A stretch of 64,000 bases of DNA from contig NW_005434582.1 of the NCBI RefSeq assembly GCF_000315625.1, positions 1 through 64,000 on the forward strand, given 5' to 3'. This stretch comes from Guillardia theta CCMP2712. Lineage: Eukaryota > Cryptophyceae > Pyrenomonadales > Geminigeraceae. Shown here piece after piece: positions 32,693 to 44,736 of the stretch (positions are counted from its first letter, which is position 1; each line of letters starts with the position of its first letter). The notes under the pieces are model-generated. The model ran no database searches. It was given only the letters and a program-made list of their open reading frames with translations, and was not told the origin of the DNA. The position numbers were made by a program, and so were the translations under genes.

Positions 32693-35600
32693 CTAGACAG
32701 GAAGGTGGCTCCTGTGGATCGTTCAGGGAGACAACGGAAGCACGAGGGTAGGAGGAGAAGATCAGGGGGAGCAGACTTGCTCACCAGACTATTGCCATTA
32801 GAGACCCGAGCATACTCTGTACCGTCCCCTGCTCAAATCTCAGTCCTACCTCCTTTCTTCTTCCTCCGTTCCCCTGTCCCGCCCCCATCCTTACGAGCCC
32901 CCCCTTCTCCAGCCCTCCCCTCCCTCCGGCTCCTCTCCCCATCCCCGCCCCCTTTTCCCAGTCACCCTTTCCCCTTGTCCTACCGACAGTGCACATGGCA
33001 GAGCTGTTAAAATTGGGTTGGGGAAATGTCTCGTCGCAAGAACCACCGCAAACGCCTGCAGGCAAATGAGTTCCTCCTCCTCCTCCTCAACCCTAACTCC
33101 TCCTCATCCTCCTCTTCTCTACCCCCTCCATCTTCAGTACATTGCTTGTCCAAATCTCCCTTCCCCTCCCAGGCACTACCTCTTCCTGTTTCCCACCTAT
33201 CCACCTCCTCCTGCCCTTCACCCTCACCCTGCCTCACAGCTACCGTAGCTCACCGAGCTCTGTATCCCCGTCTCTATCGCGCATGTCCTTGCGACGCTCT
33301 CGGAGTAGCCCAGCAGCTTTGGAACGATCCAGCCAAAGAGGAAGCCGCTAAGTCTGAGTAAGAGGAAGAGAGCGAAAAGAGAAGAAGAAAATTGTAGATG
33401 AAGAGCGACAAACAGCAGCAGAGGACGAGAAGGGAAGATAGCGGTGGGGCAAGGAGTAGGTCTGGAAGGAGAGAGCGAAAGTAGGGAAGGAAGTTGGGAA
33501 AGAGGAAATGAACGAGAAGGAAGAGAGAGGAGACGAAAGAAGGGGAAAAAACAGTAGAAGAGATGAGGAGGAGGAGGAGGAGGAGGAGGAGGAGATAGAG
33601 CGCTCACCATGAGTGGAGGAGAATGACGGAGATCAAGACTGTTGGCCCTGCAGCCTGAGGAAGAATGTCAAGACAACGGGCAAAGAGATCAAGAGACATC
33701 TAGGGCGGTAGAAGATGATGAAAATAAGAGAGAAGACGTCGGGGAAGGGGAAGGGCGATGAGGAGAGGGTGGAAGTAAACACAGATGGAGGGGAGGAGGA
33801 GGGAGGGGAGGGGAGAGAAGAAGACGAGAGTAGAAGAACAAGGGAGGAAAATGGAGAGGTCAAAGAAAGATGGAAGAGAGGAGGAGGAATGAGGGGCAGA
33901 GTGTCAAGGTAGAGAGTCAAGATGGGATAGGGGGGGTTAAGAGATGCTTACAAGAGCAGCGCTCGCTGTCTGACCGATGATGCTGCCGCAGATCAGAGAG
34001 ACCATGATCACCTGGCGAGGAGGGGACATGTAAACCAGAAGAGAAAAAGGAACAATGAAGATCAAGAGAAAGACAGATAAACAAAGAGTGAGCAATGTGA
34101 AGCATCAAGTTCAAAACGACGAAAGATGCAGATGAGAGGAACAAAGGCAGAAGAGCAGCAGGCAGAGCAAGACGAATGGGAGGAGAACGGGAGAACAAGA
34201 CCAAGGAAGCTGGAATGAGAAGAAGAAGTAACAAAGAAGATGAGCTGGCAATGTTGAGCCGATCGAGTCGCCGCGTGCTCAGCAACGCACCGAGATGAAG
34301 GGAGTGAAAATCTTTGCCATGGCGGCAGAGTGAGGAAACCTTGAAAAGTCTCAGAAGGAACAGCACTATCTCCTCCTCTCCTACAGGTGATGGACGGCAA
34401 GACCGCATGCGACTGGTCCAAGAACAACCTGCAAACTCAATGATACCCTCGTCTCCCCCCCTGTCCCAAACTTTCTTCTCATGCTGATCCTTCTCATATT
34501 CCTGCACTTTATCCTCGTCCTCTTCCTCGACCTCGTTCTCCTCCTCGTCCACGTGGTCTTCCTCTGTCTACTTTGTCCTCTTCATGTCCTCTCTGCCACC
34601 CTCCTCCCCTCCCTGGCCCTTCCTTGCCCCCCTTTACACTAGAGCACCTGCATGGTAGAAATAACGAGCCCGATAGGGTCAATCTTGACCAGACTGCCTG
34701 CGAGGGGTTCAGAGCAAGCAGGAGAAGTCGTAAAGCCTCTCACCCGCGTTCATGGCAACTAAGGAAGGAGTAGCGATGGCCGCCTGCTGGTTGTCAGCCA
34801 GGCAGAGGAGGAGGACAAGGAGGGAGGAGAAAGAAGGACGGAGGGAGGAGGGAGGAGGCAGGAGGGAGGAGGGAGGAGGGGGTAAGGGGGGTATTGAGGA
34901 GGGAGGAGGGGGTAAGGGGGGTATTGAGGAGGGAGGAGGGGGTAAGGGGGGTATTGAGGAGGAACCAGCAGGGTCGATGCTGTCGTCATCAGAACTGAGA
35001 GTGCAACGTCGCCCTGCCATGGAATGCCCGTGAGAACACAGCCTCCAATGCGATGCGAAAGCCTCATCCTGCCTCTTGCTGCACCTTACCCGCCCTCTCT
35101 GCTTCCCTTCACATCAGACTCTTCTCACTCCGTCTCCTCTCCTATTCGACTCCTCCTCCATCCGTCATCCCGCGCACTTCCTATCAGATCTCGTGTCTAC
35201 TCCTCCTTGAGCGTCTGACTCAGGGGAGAGGAAGCAGGTTGAGGAGGAGACGGCTGGTCAAAGAGGGCCGGGAGGACGACAGCCTTGAGAGAAGCAGCAC
35301 GTGCTGCTGGGAAAAACGGGCTCACCTTGGCAATGAGGGTGATGAGGTTGCTGGAGGTGCCTCCCGGGCAGGAGGAGAGGAGGATAAGACCAGCTGGCAC
35401 CCAGCACGTTCAGGTGGAGGTCAGGTGGAGTCTAGAGGAGTCGAGATCACCGGCGATGTCCTTGGGGAGTTTGAGGAATTTGGAGATGAAGACTCCCAAA
35501 ATTGGCATGAGTGTGTACTGTAACAGGTGTCAATTTGAGAACCTCCTGATCCCAGGCTTCCTCCTCTTTCTAATCATCATCATCATCATCATCACCATCA

Positions 35601-37663
35601 CCATCACCATCACCATCACCATCATCATCAGAGGCGCCGTTATTTTCGGCAGAGGCGCCGTTATTTTCGGCAGCACAGAGACATTATCAGCATCGTCATT
35701 ATAATCATATCAGCATTATCGTCGCAAACAAGCATCGTCGTGGTCAATCTCATCTTTGTAATCATCATTAGCATCATTGCTTTCTTCCACAATCACTATC
35801 ACTTCTCTCATACTCTTGCACTTTCTTCTCTGCAGCATCATCGCTTTCATCGCAAACCAACATCAATCATCCATTATCTCATCGTCTCTCGTTCGCCCTG
35901 CACCCATTCTGCACTGCAATTGTCACCTGACAAAGACAGCCCATGGAGACTTGAGCAGGATCCTGAGAAAAGTTAGCCAGGACGGGAAGGAAGACGAGGA
36001 AGGAGGAGGAAGGAGGAGGAAGAGGTTGAGGCGGAGGGAGGAGAGGAGGGAGTGCACGAGCAGAAAACAAAGGTACGCGGGAGGACAAGCAGGAGGAGAA
36101 AACCTTGAGGATTCGAACGAAGTCGTCAATCGTCAGCGTCATGCCTTTGTCATTATTAGAGGTTTGTTCTGCGCCAGTTTCAAACTCTACCGGTGAAGAC
36201 CATGGTTGCCCCCACAGCGACTGTAATTGAGTTGCCCTGCCTCAACATCACATGCAGATAACCAGACCATAGGCATCGGAGGTAGCAAGAGGGGGCAAGA
36301 AAAGGAAGGAGAAGGGCTAAATTGGGGAACAGGAGAATCAAGGGTTGAAAGAAGGATATGAAAGAGGTTGAAGACTAATGCAAAGGGCTGCTGAGCAAAC
36401 GAAGGAAACAGGAAGGAAACTTTGTAAGGCGATGAAGGAGTAGGAGAAGGGTGGGGATATCACTTGTAGCCAAGTTACTGTCTCGGGCTTGAAAATAGCA
36501 GCAAGAACTGCCACTGTAGCAAATCATCAGAAAAAAGAAAGATGAAAGTGAGATGAACGATGAAAGTGAGATGAAAAATGAAACTTCCAAGGTAAAGGGA
36601 ACAACATTCACAGGGGAAGGAAGAGCGGACTGAGTGGTGAGAGAAGAAAAAAAGCAGGGAAACGAAAAGAGGGCACATGGGTCATATGGAAGAAAGGGAA
36701 ATGAGGGTAACGTGCTGAGAACGAGAGGGAGGAGGGAGAGAGGAAGAGACTTGAAGAGATGACAGTGAGATTGAGAGAGGAGAGCAGTGAACAGGCAGGA
36801 GGAAGAAAGAAGGGGGCAGGAGAAAGGAAGGAGGAGGGAGGAGGGAGGAGGGAGGAGGGAGGAGGGAGGAGGGAAACGTAGGGGCAAGGAAACAGTGGGC
36901 GAAACTTACCCACAACCCACAGCGGGAACAGGCTTGCAAGGACTTCAAGAATAGCCTGACACCAACCCATCATGCAAGCCTCGGAAAAGATTGAGCAGAG
37001 GGGTGGAGATGAGGAAAAAGAGTGGAGAGGCTGGAGAGAAACGATGAGGGATGCAAGTAGGAACCCATGGTCCATGAGAAGAATGGAGTAGTGGGAGGGG
37101 TTCGAGAGATTGAGGGGGGCGGGGGGAGGGAAGGCAGAAAGACACAGAAGCAGGGAGATGGATCATGCTTACCGCAAGCCTCTTCAGACGCGAGCCTTCA
37201 ACAACTTGCCCCCCTTGAGTATGGCCTGGCAAAGTCGCAAATCATACGAACGCCACAAGGATGAGAAATCGACAGGGCAGGTGGGGGAAGGGGAGAGGGA
37301 GGGAAACAGGAAGAAGGGGGAGAAGCTTCTACGGAATCGCTCACCTCCTCTCATGCCCGACCGAGCCTGACGCCTCAGCAACCCCGGCAACGCTTTCATG
37401 CTCCCTCCAGGGATGAAGAGACCTCCCCTTCCCATCCTGCTACTGCTCAAGTCATTGAAGCAGCCCCGCAGCCCTTGAAGCAAGCGGAACCTCTGAGTCA
37501 AGCTGGGGGACGGGAGGCAGCAAGTCTCTTGCATCGTCACTGCGCAGTATCTGTCACGGGAGGGCACAGAGCCCCTGCTCACGGACTCACAGGATAGGAT
37601 AGCTAATGCCGCCAGCCGCCTTCCGCTACATCCCATCCCTTCACTGCGATTCCGTCCTGCCAT
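32693..37663 (-). CDS. BASS-family (bile acid:sodium symporter-like) transporter, about 20 exons
   Basis: BASS carriers move organic anions with sodium; plant and algal members sit mainly in plastid envelopes. The model starts at the ATG at 37663 (MAGRNRSEGMGCSG) with a basic leader of about 110 residues, then a chain of 12-32-residue exons with consistent phase. Diagnostic pieces in order: LASLFPLWVV (36910-36957), GMTLTIDDFVRILK (36100-36145), YTLMPILGVFISKFLKLPKD (35455-35523), SSCPGGTSSNLITLIAK (35330-35400), LSVLMTTASTLL (~34990), GSLVKIDPIGLVISTMQ (~34660), CGFLFGWIVPKLLGYSESVA (~33300), AFAVVLATRHFPNP (~33030). It ends WSHLPV at 32693. The CPGGT motif and GYSExVART block are family signatures. 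Introns carry long purine runs on the plus strand. Substrate and location are not deducible; the leader lacks the Phe-type plastid signal. Confidence 0.85.
34840..34970. repeat. 31-bp GGGAGGAGGGGGTAAGGGG minisatellite in a BASS intron
   Basis: Three near-perfect copies of a unit containing GGGAGGAGGGGGTAAGGGG plus GGTATTGAGGA. Purine rich and G-quadruplex prone on the plus strand. Confidence 0.85.
35573..35675. repeat. (ATC)n/(CATCAC)n run and a 21-bp duplicate
   Basis: ATC and CATCAC triplets at 35573-35630 are followed by two copies of AGGCGCCGTTATTTTCGGCA, in a BASS intron. Confidence 0.8.
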
Positions 37664-39368
37664 CGCCGTCTCCTTCAAGGTTCTCTTCCTCTAGCGGGTA
37701 CGGAGAGACTCAAACGTAGCGGCAAGCGCAAGGAGCCATCATGCTCGTCGACGTTGTCACGTCGTTACTCCTTGCTGACAGCCTCCCTCTACCCATTTTC
37801 TCTGCGCACCAGACCGCTCGCTTGCTCTGTCGGGAGTCGCTTACACGGTCACGACTGCTGTGCGGATCTATCCATCCTCCTTCCACCCTCTCGTGGGGAC
37901 GACTGTCCTTCTTCCTCTTGCACTTCTTCGGTCCCAGCCTGCCCCAACATAGCTGTCAGAGTCCGGTCGCAACATGAACAAGCTGCATAGCTTTCACAGA
38001 CGATCTTGTGCTGGCTAACAACATGGAGGAGGTCACATGCGCTAGCGCTAGTGCACCCTGCCACGTTCCTTCCATACGGCATGAGCACGATCAACGTGGC
38101 TCCTTTCACCATTATACGTGGCAATCGGATCAAACAGATCCGACCCCCCACATCTACATCCTCACTAACGTATCAGCCATCTTGGAGGGTCGACCCCTCC
38201 TTTTACTATCCTATCACACTATCACACCAAGCTTCTTCTTGCCGCCTCCTCTCCTGCCTATCTTCAACTCCTCCCCACAAGTTCGCCAAGATCCCGGACT
38301 ACTCCGCCCCCACACATCATCCACCCGCGCATGTGCATTCAAACCTTTCCGCTTTCTACCTATCATCACTCCCTCTGACCAACTCACGCGTAAGGCCCTC
38401 TCCTCAGCCCCCTTCCCTCTCTCGCTCTCCTCTCTCCTCGCGCCATCATTGCGCTTCCCTTCCCCCTTCCATTTCCTCGGCTTCCTACTTTGGTGGCCAC
38501 TGCCCAGTAAATTGAAGGCCACAGCCACATCCCCTAACTGACCGAGGGCCGTTGGCCTCTGCGGTTCACTTAGACAGACTGGGACTCTCGCTGAGAACAA
38601 CTCGGATCAGAGTCATGTCATTCGCACATGTTGTTCAAGGAAGAGCTGGGAGGGAGCTGGGAGAAACGGCGAGTTGAGGGCAGGTGGAGGGTGAAACGGA
38701 GGCGGACTAGGGAGCCTGAGGATGGCAGACTGAATCTTGTATAAAACTGACTAAAGCGAAGAAGAATCTTCAAGTAGCGGAAGCCTTGTTGAGGAGCTAA
38801 AAGTGCAAGTGATCTTGATCATGGTATAGGAGAAGGGCAAGAGCAGCGTTAGACAGAGTGAGGAACTCTTTTTCACCTGAACGACCTCTACAATCTCTAA
38901 AGCCCCAAGGCTGACTTGCTGCTGGAGTTTGAATCAGGAGACTGAGGGGCAGCTCATGGAGCTTCGCAGGTGTGCCGAGGTCAGTTGAGAAGAAGGGGAG
39001 GGGGGGGGGAGAGGGAGAGGGAGGAAAGGGGGGGAAGGGGAGGGAAAGGTGGCCATGAGAGGAGGAGGGGAGTTTTTATCTGTGAGAGGTGCGAGTGGAA
39101 GTTTGACTTGTCTGGCAGCGCGAATCGCGTCAACGTCGTGCGTCAGAACCTGCGTGGGTCTCGTCGATGGATACGAACGCTTGTAAGTAGAAGCGAGTGA
39201 GGGGTGAAAGTGGCAGGGCCCTTGGACAGGAATGAACCTCCGCTCTAGCGTCTGTGGAAGGAGCCGGAGCACACTCTTTCTTGTGCTGCTCGCTGCTTGC
39301 AAGGTAACAAACACTGATGCCCTCAGGGTCTGACAAGAGAGCAGGAGAGCGATTGCTCGTAGCTGCTG
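37664..39368. other. Intergenic region with an orphan exon-like fragment
   Basis: On the minus strand, 39080-39185 contains RSYPSTRPTQVLTHDVDAI between a CTTACAAG acceptor-like site and a CAAG end. It could be a downstream exon of the neighbouring hypothetical gene or an unrelated remnant. Pyrimidine-rich plus-strand ORFs at 38000-38540 show no family likeness. Confidence 0.35.
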
Positions 39369-40276
39369 CTAGGCCTGGGGGACGTAGACTGCCAGCAGAG
39401 GCATGTCGATGATCTGAGAGGGAGTGAGCGAGTTGAGGACAAGAGGAGGGCGAACCTTGATGTCGGAGTTGAGATCCATCTTGACGATTCCATCTACAGC
39501 ACGATGGTGAGCCGAGGAGGATCAACCGGAGAGCGGGAAGGCAAGAGAAAGGGGGGGGTTGGTGGTGGGAGAGGAGGATGCGTTTCCAACCTCTTCCGTC
39601 GATACCGATGAGCTTTCCTGTATTTCCCTTGAGCTCTTCCTGCTATCCTTGAGACGAGAGCATCCGAGACAAGAAACCTCACCTGTAGGATGATGACAGA
39701 AGCGTTCTTCTGCGGCACAACCTGCACAACCACATGAGCTGACACATCGCGCTCTCTTCCCGTCTCCCCCTACGCTCCGCTTCTCTTCTCTCAGTCCCTC
39801 CCATCCTCTCTTCTCTCCCATCCTCCTCTCGGGCTTCACCGCCTCGAGCTCCTCTGCGGGCACCACCTGACAGGAAACCAGTCAGCTTCACACTTGGCAC
39901 GCAGCAGCTGAATACCGTCAACTGTCCTCCTTGCATCTCGACTTTGCAGTCGGGGCCCTGCATCTCTTTTCAATCCCTCCCCCTCCTCCTTTATCTCCTC
40001 CTCCTCCTTTGTCTCCTCTTCATTTTTCTCCTCTTCCTTTCTCTCATCGTTTCTCTCCTCCTCCTTTTCTTCCTACACTCTTCTTCTTCCCCTCCCTCTT
40101 TGCCCTCCCTTCCCCTTCGCATCGCATCCTCGTCCTCGTCCTTCCCCGACCTTGATTTCGACGACGACGCCCGTGCAATCAAGCAACAGCCCGGACATGA
40201 TCCGGACTTTCATGCGCTTTAGGCACCAGTTTGACACCTGCTTCCACTTCAGGCGAACTCGCCGGACGAGGAGCAT
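39369..40276 (-). CDS. Hypothetical protein, multi-exon
   Basis: Five exon pieces join in phase on the minus strand: MLLVRRVRLKWKQVSNWCLK with its continuation GLLLDCTGVVVEIK (from 40276), GPDCKVEMQGGQLTVFSCCV (~39850-39958), GCAAEERFCHHPT (~39683-39724), DGIVKMDLNSDIK (~39457-39494) and IIDMPLLAVYVPQA with a stop at 39369-39371. The alternating hydrophobic strands suggest a beta-rich, possibly lipid- or membrane-facing domain, but no family is recognised. The true start may lie further upstream, since the 40276 ATG directly follows a TTTAG that could be an acceptor. Low-complexity GAGGAC repeats occupy 40560-40770 just upstream. Confidence 0.45.
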
Positions 40277-41032
40277 CTAAACGAGGTGAAGGCAGCAAGG
40301 AGAAGCGTGGGAGACAAGAGCTGAGCTACTCTACATAATCCTCCTTCTTTCCTCCTCCCCCCTCCATCCGTCCCCCTCCCATTTCGTATCGGTAGGACTG
40401 CAGGGATAGAGATGAAAAGGGTAAGCAGGCAGAAAGAGACCGGGGAAGAGGAGAGTAAAACGAACTATGGTGAGCTATGTGGGCGAAAACATGCATGATC
40501 ATGATTATGTTCCTCGAGAGGTGCGGAAGCCCCAGCAGGAGCAGGAGAGGGAGCAGGAGGAGGTTATGAGGGGGGAGGTATGATGAGGGGGTTGAGGACG
40601 AGGACGAGGAGACGAGGACAAGGGGAGGACGAGGAAGCCTGGAGGAGGACGAGGAGGACGAGGACGAGGGGAGGACGAGGAGACGAGGACGAGGAGGATG
40701 AGAACGAGATGGACGAGAAAGACGAGGACGAGGTGGACGTGTAGGACGTGTAGGACGTGGAGGACGTGTAGGACAAGGAAAAGCAGCAGTAGCAGCAGCA
40801 GCAATAGTGGCAGTAGAAGTAGCAAGAGAAAGGGTCACCGAGTAGCCTACGAGGCTCGAGGGAGTGAAGGAGCTTGGGGTGGATCCTAACAATGAAATTT
40901 CAGGACCTCCAGGTCTTGTTCCCTTCCCCCCCTGTCGTGTAGCCTCTCGTTACCCAGAGAAATTAGAAAAAGCCGCAGGTTATGGTTCGAACCTTTGAGT
41001 TGGAGCTCTGAGATTGAGAGGGCAGCTTTGCT
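40277..41032. other. Spacer with GACGAGGAC/GGACGTGTA repeats
   Basis: GAGGACGAGGACGAGG-type and GTAGGACGTGTAGGACGTGG-type tandem runs at 40580-40770, then CAG triplets. Frames across it are low complexity. No gene is supported. Confidence 0.6.
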
Positions 41033-43167
41033 TCAGGTTGATAGGTACTGCCGCCATCGGTCTTGGCCTTCTTGTTGACTAGGAGCAACAAAGTCAGCTT
41101 CACCATCCACGTCGCAATTCTTCTCTCGACCTGATTCTTGTATAATTTCTCCTTGCAGTATGTTCTTGGCCTGTGATGGATTAGGAGGCTCTCCTACATC
41201 CGCACACGGAGTCAGCTCGTACTGCCATCACAGTAAGTGCATCAAAACCTAATCTCGGAGGATTCCAGCTCTGTTCGCCAGTGTTTGAGTTGAGCCTGAG
41301 AAGCAACATCAGTCAAGCTCGCGAGTTCCCGTCTCTACCAATAATACTCCTTCCAAGTTTTTGACCATTGCTTGGACCAGCCTGAAAGCAGAACCTCCTC
41401 TCCTGATATGCTCTGACCCTTGAGATGGTTGTCAGCATCCGTTCTCCTTTTGGTTCCCACCAAGGCGGCATCTTTCTCAACATCCATGCTCTTCATCTCT
41501 TTGCTGTTGCTTGTCTTCTGAACGTCTTGGAGTTGCTGTTTGATTCCTTCCTCTTTCAAGGCTTCCTCTTCGTCCTTAGGGTTCAGCACAAAGTCTGGCA
41601 GATCTTTTCGTTTGATCGATTGAACTTGAAGTTCCATTTCACTCGTTCTGTGATGCCAGTTTAAGAGTCTCGCCTTGAACTCTCTGACGGGCCCGGAGAT
41701 GTTCGGTGCCTTCATTCCATCGGCTTTCAGCTTGTCATGGTCAAACTTCAGACCGACGTACCACAAGTGCTCGTACTGATCCTGCTCGCCTTTTCTTGGC
41801 TTTGCATAGCTCCTCTGTATCGGATGCGCTCGATCTAGATACGCATCTGGACATCTTTCCAAATACGAGATCATATTATGAATGTTGGCTGCGCAGAATC
41901 CCTTCCACATGTTGTGATCAGCTTTGCTCCGTGCAGACGCCTGGATCTGAAGAAAGTTTGCGTACGTTGAGAACAGGTCTACGGGCTCGAAGAGGTCGCA
42001 CCAGCCAGCCTTGCCTTCATGGATCTGCTTGCACACCCCCATGGCCCTGATGAACATCTCTTTCATGATCTTCAAGGTTGACCTCGACACGAGAGCTGCG
42101 GTGTTCTGAGCAGGATAGCAAGGAGAAATGATCGGCATCAGATGCCTCCTATCTGACATTTCGGTTGCACCATATCCCCACACAGGCAGATTCAGATCAT
42201 GCGAGTTTGCGACGATCTCAGCCAATTCCACCGGCTGTGGCCATTTCCATTGACAGTAAGTGAAGAAGAAGAAGTACAGGAGCCTGGAGGGAAGAGCCTT
42301 GGGGTACAGCTGACATATCCGTGCTGCCATGATCTCTAGAGAGATACTTCCAAGAAATCCAAGACCGTTATTATAGACTCCACGCTTCTTCGCCCAGAAT
42401 TTCAGGGCTTGAATGCAGTATTTGAAGGATATCAGGTTTGGCACAAGACTTCTGATCGTATCTGTCACTCGCACGCTGTTGAGCGAAGCAACACTCTCCG
42501 GATCGACGTTCTTGAGATGCTTGTCGTCGGTCACATCAAAGTCCTCGGGCAGGGTCGCATAATTGAGTCTCGCCATGGACAACTTAAACTCAAAATCATC
42601 CATTCGAAACTTGATAACAGGAGCACGAGCTTCTTGGACCTTGATCAAGTCCTTGATGTCCTCTCGTGCCTGCATCGCGACGTAGAGGTCGTCGAACATG
42701 TCTGAGCGGTCGATGTATCTGGTCACTATCATTACCGCATCCTTATTCTCTACAGTTCGCAGTAGGATGGGAGGGTTTTCCTCGGAGTATTGCTCCATCA
42801 GATGCTTCTTCTCGTACACTCGGTTCACAAACTCGCGACACATGTCATTGATCTTTGCTAGCGTCCTGATCCTTGGATCCAACTTGCTGTCCGAAAGAAG
42901 GTTCCTGGCTTCCATGTAGTTCAGCAAGGTCTTTTCGATTCGCTGGTCTTGCTCGGAGGGTTCCGCCATTGACAGCGGCACCCTAGCCACATGGATTAGG
43001 CAAATATGACACCCCTTCACCTCAGGCTGTGCCATCCTAGACGTCAAGCGTGGTGCTGAAATGAGGACAGTGTTAGGGGACAACACAGGAGGACATCTGG
43101 TATTACCTCTTTCTACGTAAAATCCGCTGTGAGTTCTCGGAGCGCATAGCTGTGCATTATCGGTCAT
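41033..43167 (-). CDS. Canonical-type poly(A) polymerase module with degenerate active site and C-terminal WW domain
   Basis: The frame matches nuclear poly(A) polymerase through all three domains: TRYIDRSDMFDDL, LPEDFDVTDDKHLKNVDPES, SLNSVRVTDTIRSLVPN, FLGSISLEIMAARICQLYP, QWKWPQPVELAEI, LNLPVWGYGATEMSDRRHLM and a KRKDLPDF-type RNA-binding end. The catalytic centre is missing. The FGSYRLG segment is replaced by PPILLRTVEN, the DxD reads NKD, and the third Asp (IDLLFARL) is Lys in FKLSMARL. Two further introns at the 3' end create a WW domain (SKTWKEYYW joined to LNSNTGEQSWNPPRL) and a tail GEPPNPSQAKNIL, with a stop at 41033-41035. An intron at 43144-43194 (GTTTGA to GCACAG) would fuse this module in phase to the upstream Cid1 module, only 27 bp away. 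If separate, the start is the ATG at 43167 or the one opening MAEPSEQDQ. Confidence 0.85.
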
Positions 43168-43194
43168 GGTCACTCGTGATAAGCTGTCTCGGCA

Positions 43195-44736
43195 TCAAAC
43201 CTCCTCGAAGCTCCCGGACCCTTGAAGGATCTCCAATGCCCTTGCAAACTCCTCACGGATATCGCTGACGGTGGTGCCAATGACGTATCTCCCCAAGTCA
43301 AGGTCGACGTCGAAGGGATCTTCTATGCAAAGGATATGCCTGCGCTCCTAGTGAGCAAGCTCAAGTGTTTTGGATGAAGCGGCTCTACTGATTTCTAAAG
43401 CCCTCAGGAGAATCCCATCCCTTGGCCTTCTTTTTTAGAAGTCTTCCACTCCGAATGCTCACAACTCCTTGATCAACCTCAAAGACTGCAAACAAGCCTT
43501 AGCCCGCGTTGCTGCAAACATCACAGTTGGTTTACCATTGGAGTAGAAGTGAAAGAAGCCAACGAGAAGGAGCCCCAGCGATGAAGAGTTGTTCCTCTCA
43601 CCGATGCCTGCAAACCTTCAATCCATCAAACGAGTTTTGTGCTGTTACCAGCCAAAGTCTCAAAGTTTCTGTAGAAGTAGCAGTCGTATGCCTCTCCGTT
43701 CCAGAGAACAGAAAACGATGGATCATTCTTCCACTTTGCCTCCTCGCGACGGATATTTTGCAAGCACGGCAGCACTCGTTCATACTGCAGGTACTGTATC
43801 ACCATCAACGCATACGTGTACGAACTCAGATAGCGTTTGAAGGCATTGTGAATTTGACGTTGTTTTACCCAGTGCTTGACGCACATAATCAGAGGCCTCG
43901 TCCTTGCGTCCAGCATCGTGTATGTGTAGAGCAAGTCGGTGTTGACACAGGCAAGAACATTGTTGACACTAAGATCGCAGTGAAAGGCAGAACCACGACC
44001 GTCATCGGCCTCAAACTTGATGATAGGAACACGGGCATCGGACAGAGTTTCAACACTCATCATTCCATGTCCTCGCAGCAGCCTGGCAAGATCGTCGAGA
44101 AGCTCCTTCTTCCATTGTGCCTTCACCCTGCAACTGTCCGCTTCTTGTAGGTTGTTCTTTTGAGTCTCGTGTTCAGGAATTACAAGACACATCTATATCT
44201 GAGTGGACAGAGCCAAGGTTGCTCGCAGATGAACCAAACATCTGTACTCTGGAGCCGGGATAATTCTCAGCAATGATCTTGTTCACATTGGTGCAGACGC
44301 TCCTCCTGTGATCGATTTCCTCACTAGGAGGAGAAATCTTTGTTACAAAACTCATGCAAGCACTGGAAAGGAGATCTATGTCTTGGAGTTTCATCTTAGG
44401 AGTCACGATGCTCGTACATAAGGTTGGTGGTCGGGAGTCGAGATTGGTCGTGAGGTGCTCATCGCTCTCTTCAGCACAAGCACCATTGTAGTACGCTCCC
44501 TCGATCTCGGCACTGCTGATCTCGGGATCGATGGTGAGAGATAGCAGCATGTTCGGGGTTAGAATCGGCATGGGCTGACTTTGTCCCATGGCATCGAAGC
44601 TTTGTGCGGCACAAGGAGTGGGATGCAGATTATCGCCGCCCATGGGATCCGGTACAAGTGGACTGTGATTGAAGCTGTTGTCATTCCTCATGGCATGAAG
44701 AGCATCGTCTCGATCCGTCAGATCTATCTCGTTCAT
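43195..44736 (-). CDS. Cid1-type terminal nucleotidyltransferase (non-canonical poly(A)/poly(U) polymerase)
   Basis: These enzymes add A or U tails to RNA 3' ends. The start at 44736 opens MNEIDLTDRD. The nucleotidyltransferase signature is VQMFGSSASNLGSVHSDIDV, with GS and DxD intact, then PIIKFEADD and FHCDLSVNN (third Asp present), LSSYTYALMVIQYLQ, and exons giving ERNNSSSLGLLLVGFFHFYS, EVDQGVVSIRSGR, then HILCIEDPFDVDLDLGRYVI, the PAP-associated domain. Order and motifs match fission-yeast Cid1 closely. Directly after the DxD the frame breaks: CLVIPEHETQK continues two bases out. This is either a small indel or a 61-nt GTCTTG-to-TTGCAG intron that would remove the beta strand. The module ends at a TGA (43195-43197) or splices on into the poly(A) polymerase module. 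Confidence 0.8.

Noticed and set aside
40326-40892. Pro/Arg/Ser-rich minus-strand ORF
   Set aside because: GAGGAC/GGACGT repeat translation; not linked in phase to the neighbouring exons.
41033-44736. Bacterial-style operon explanation for the two adjacent polymerase genes
   Set aside because: The DNA is clearly eukaryotic with introns; an in-phase intron fusion explains the 27-bp gap better.
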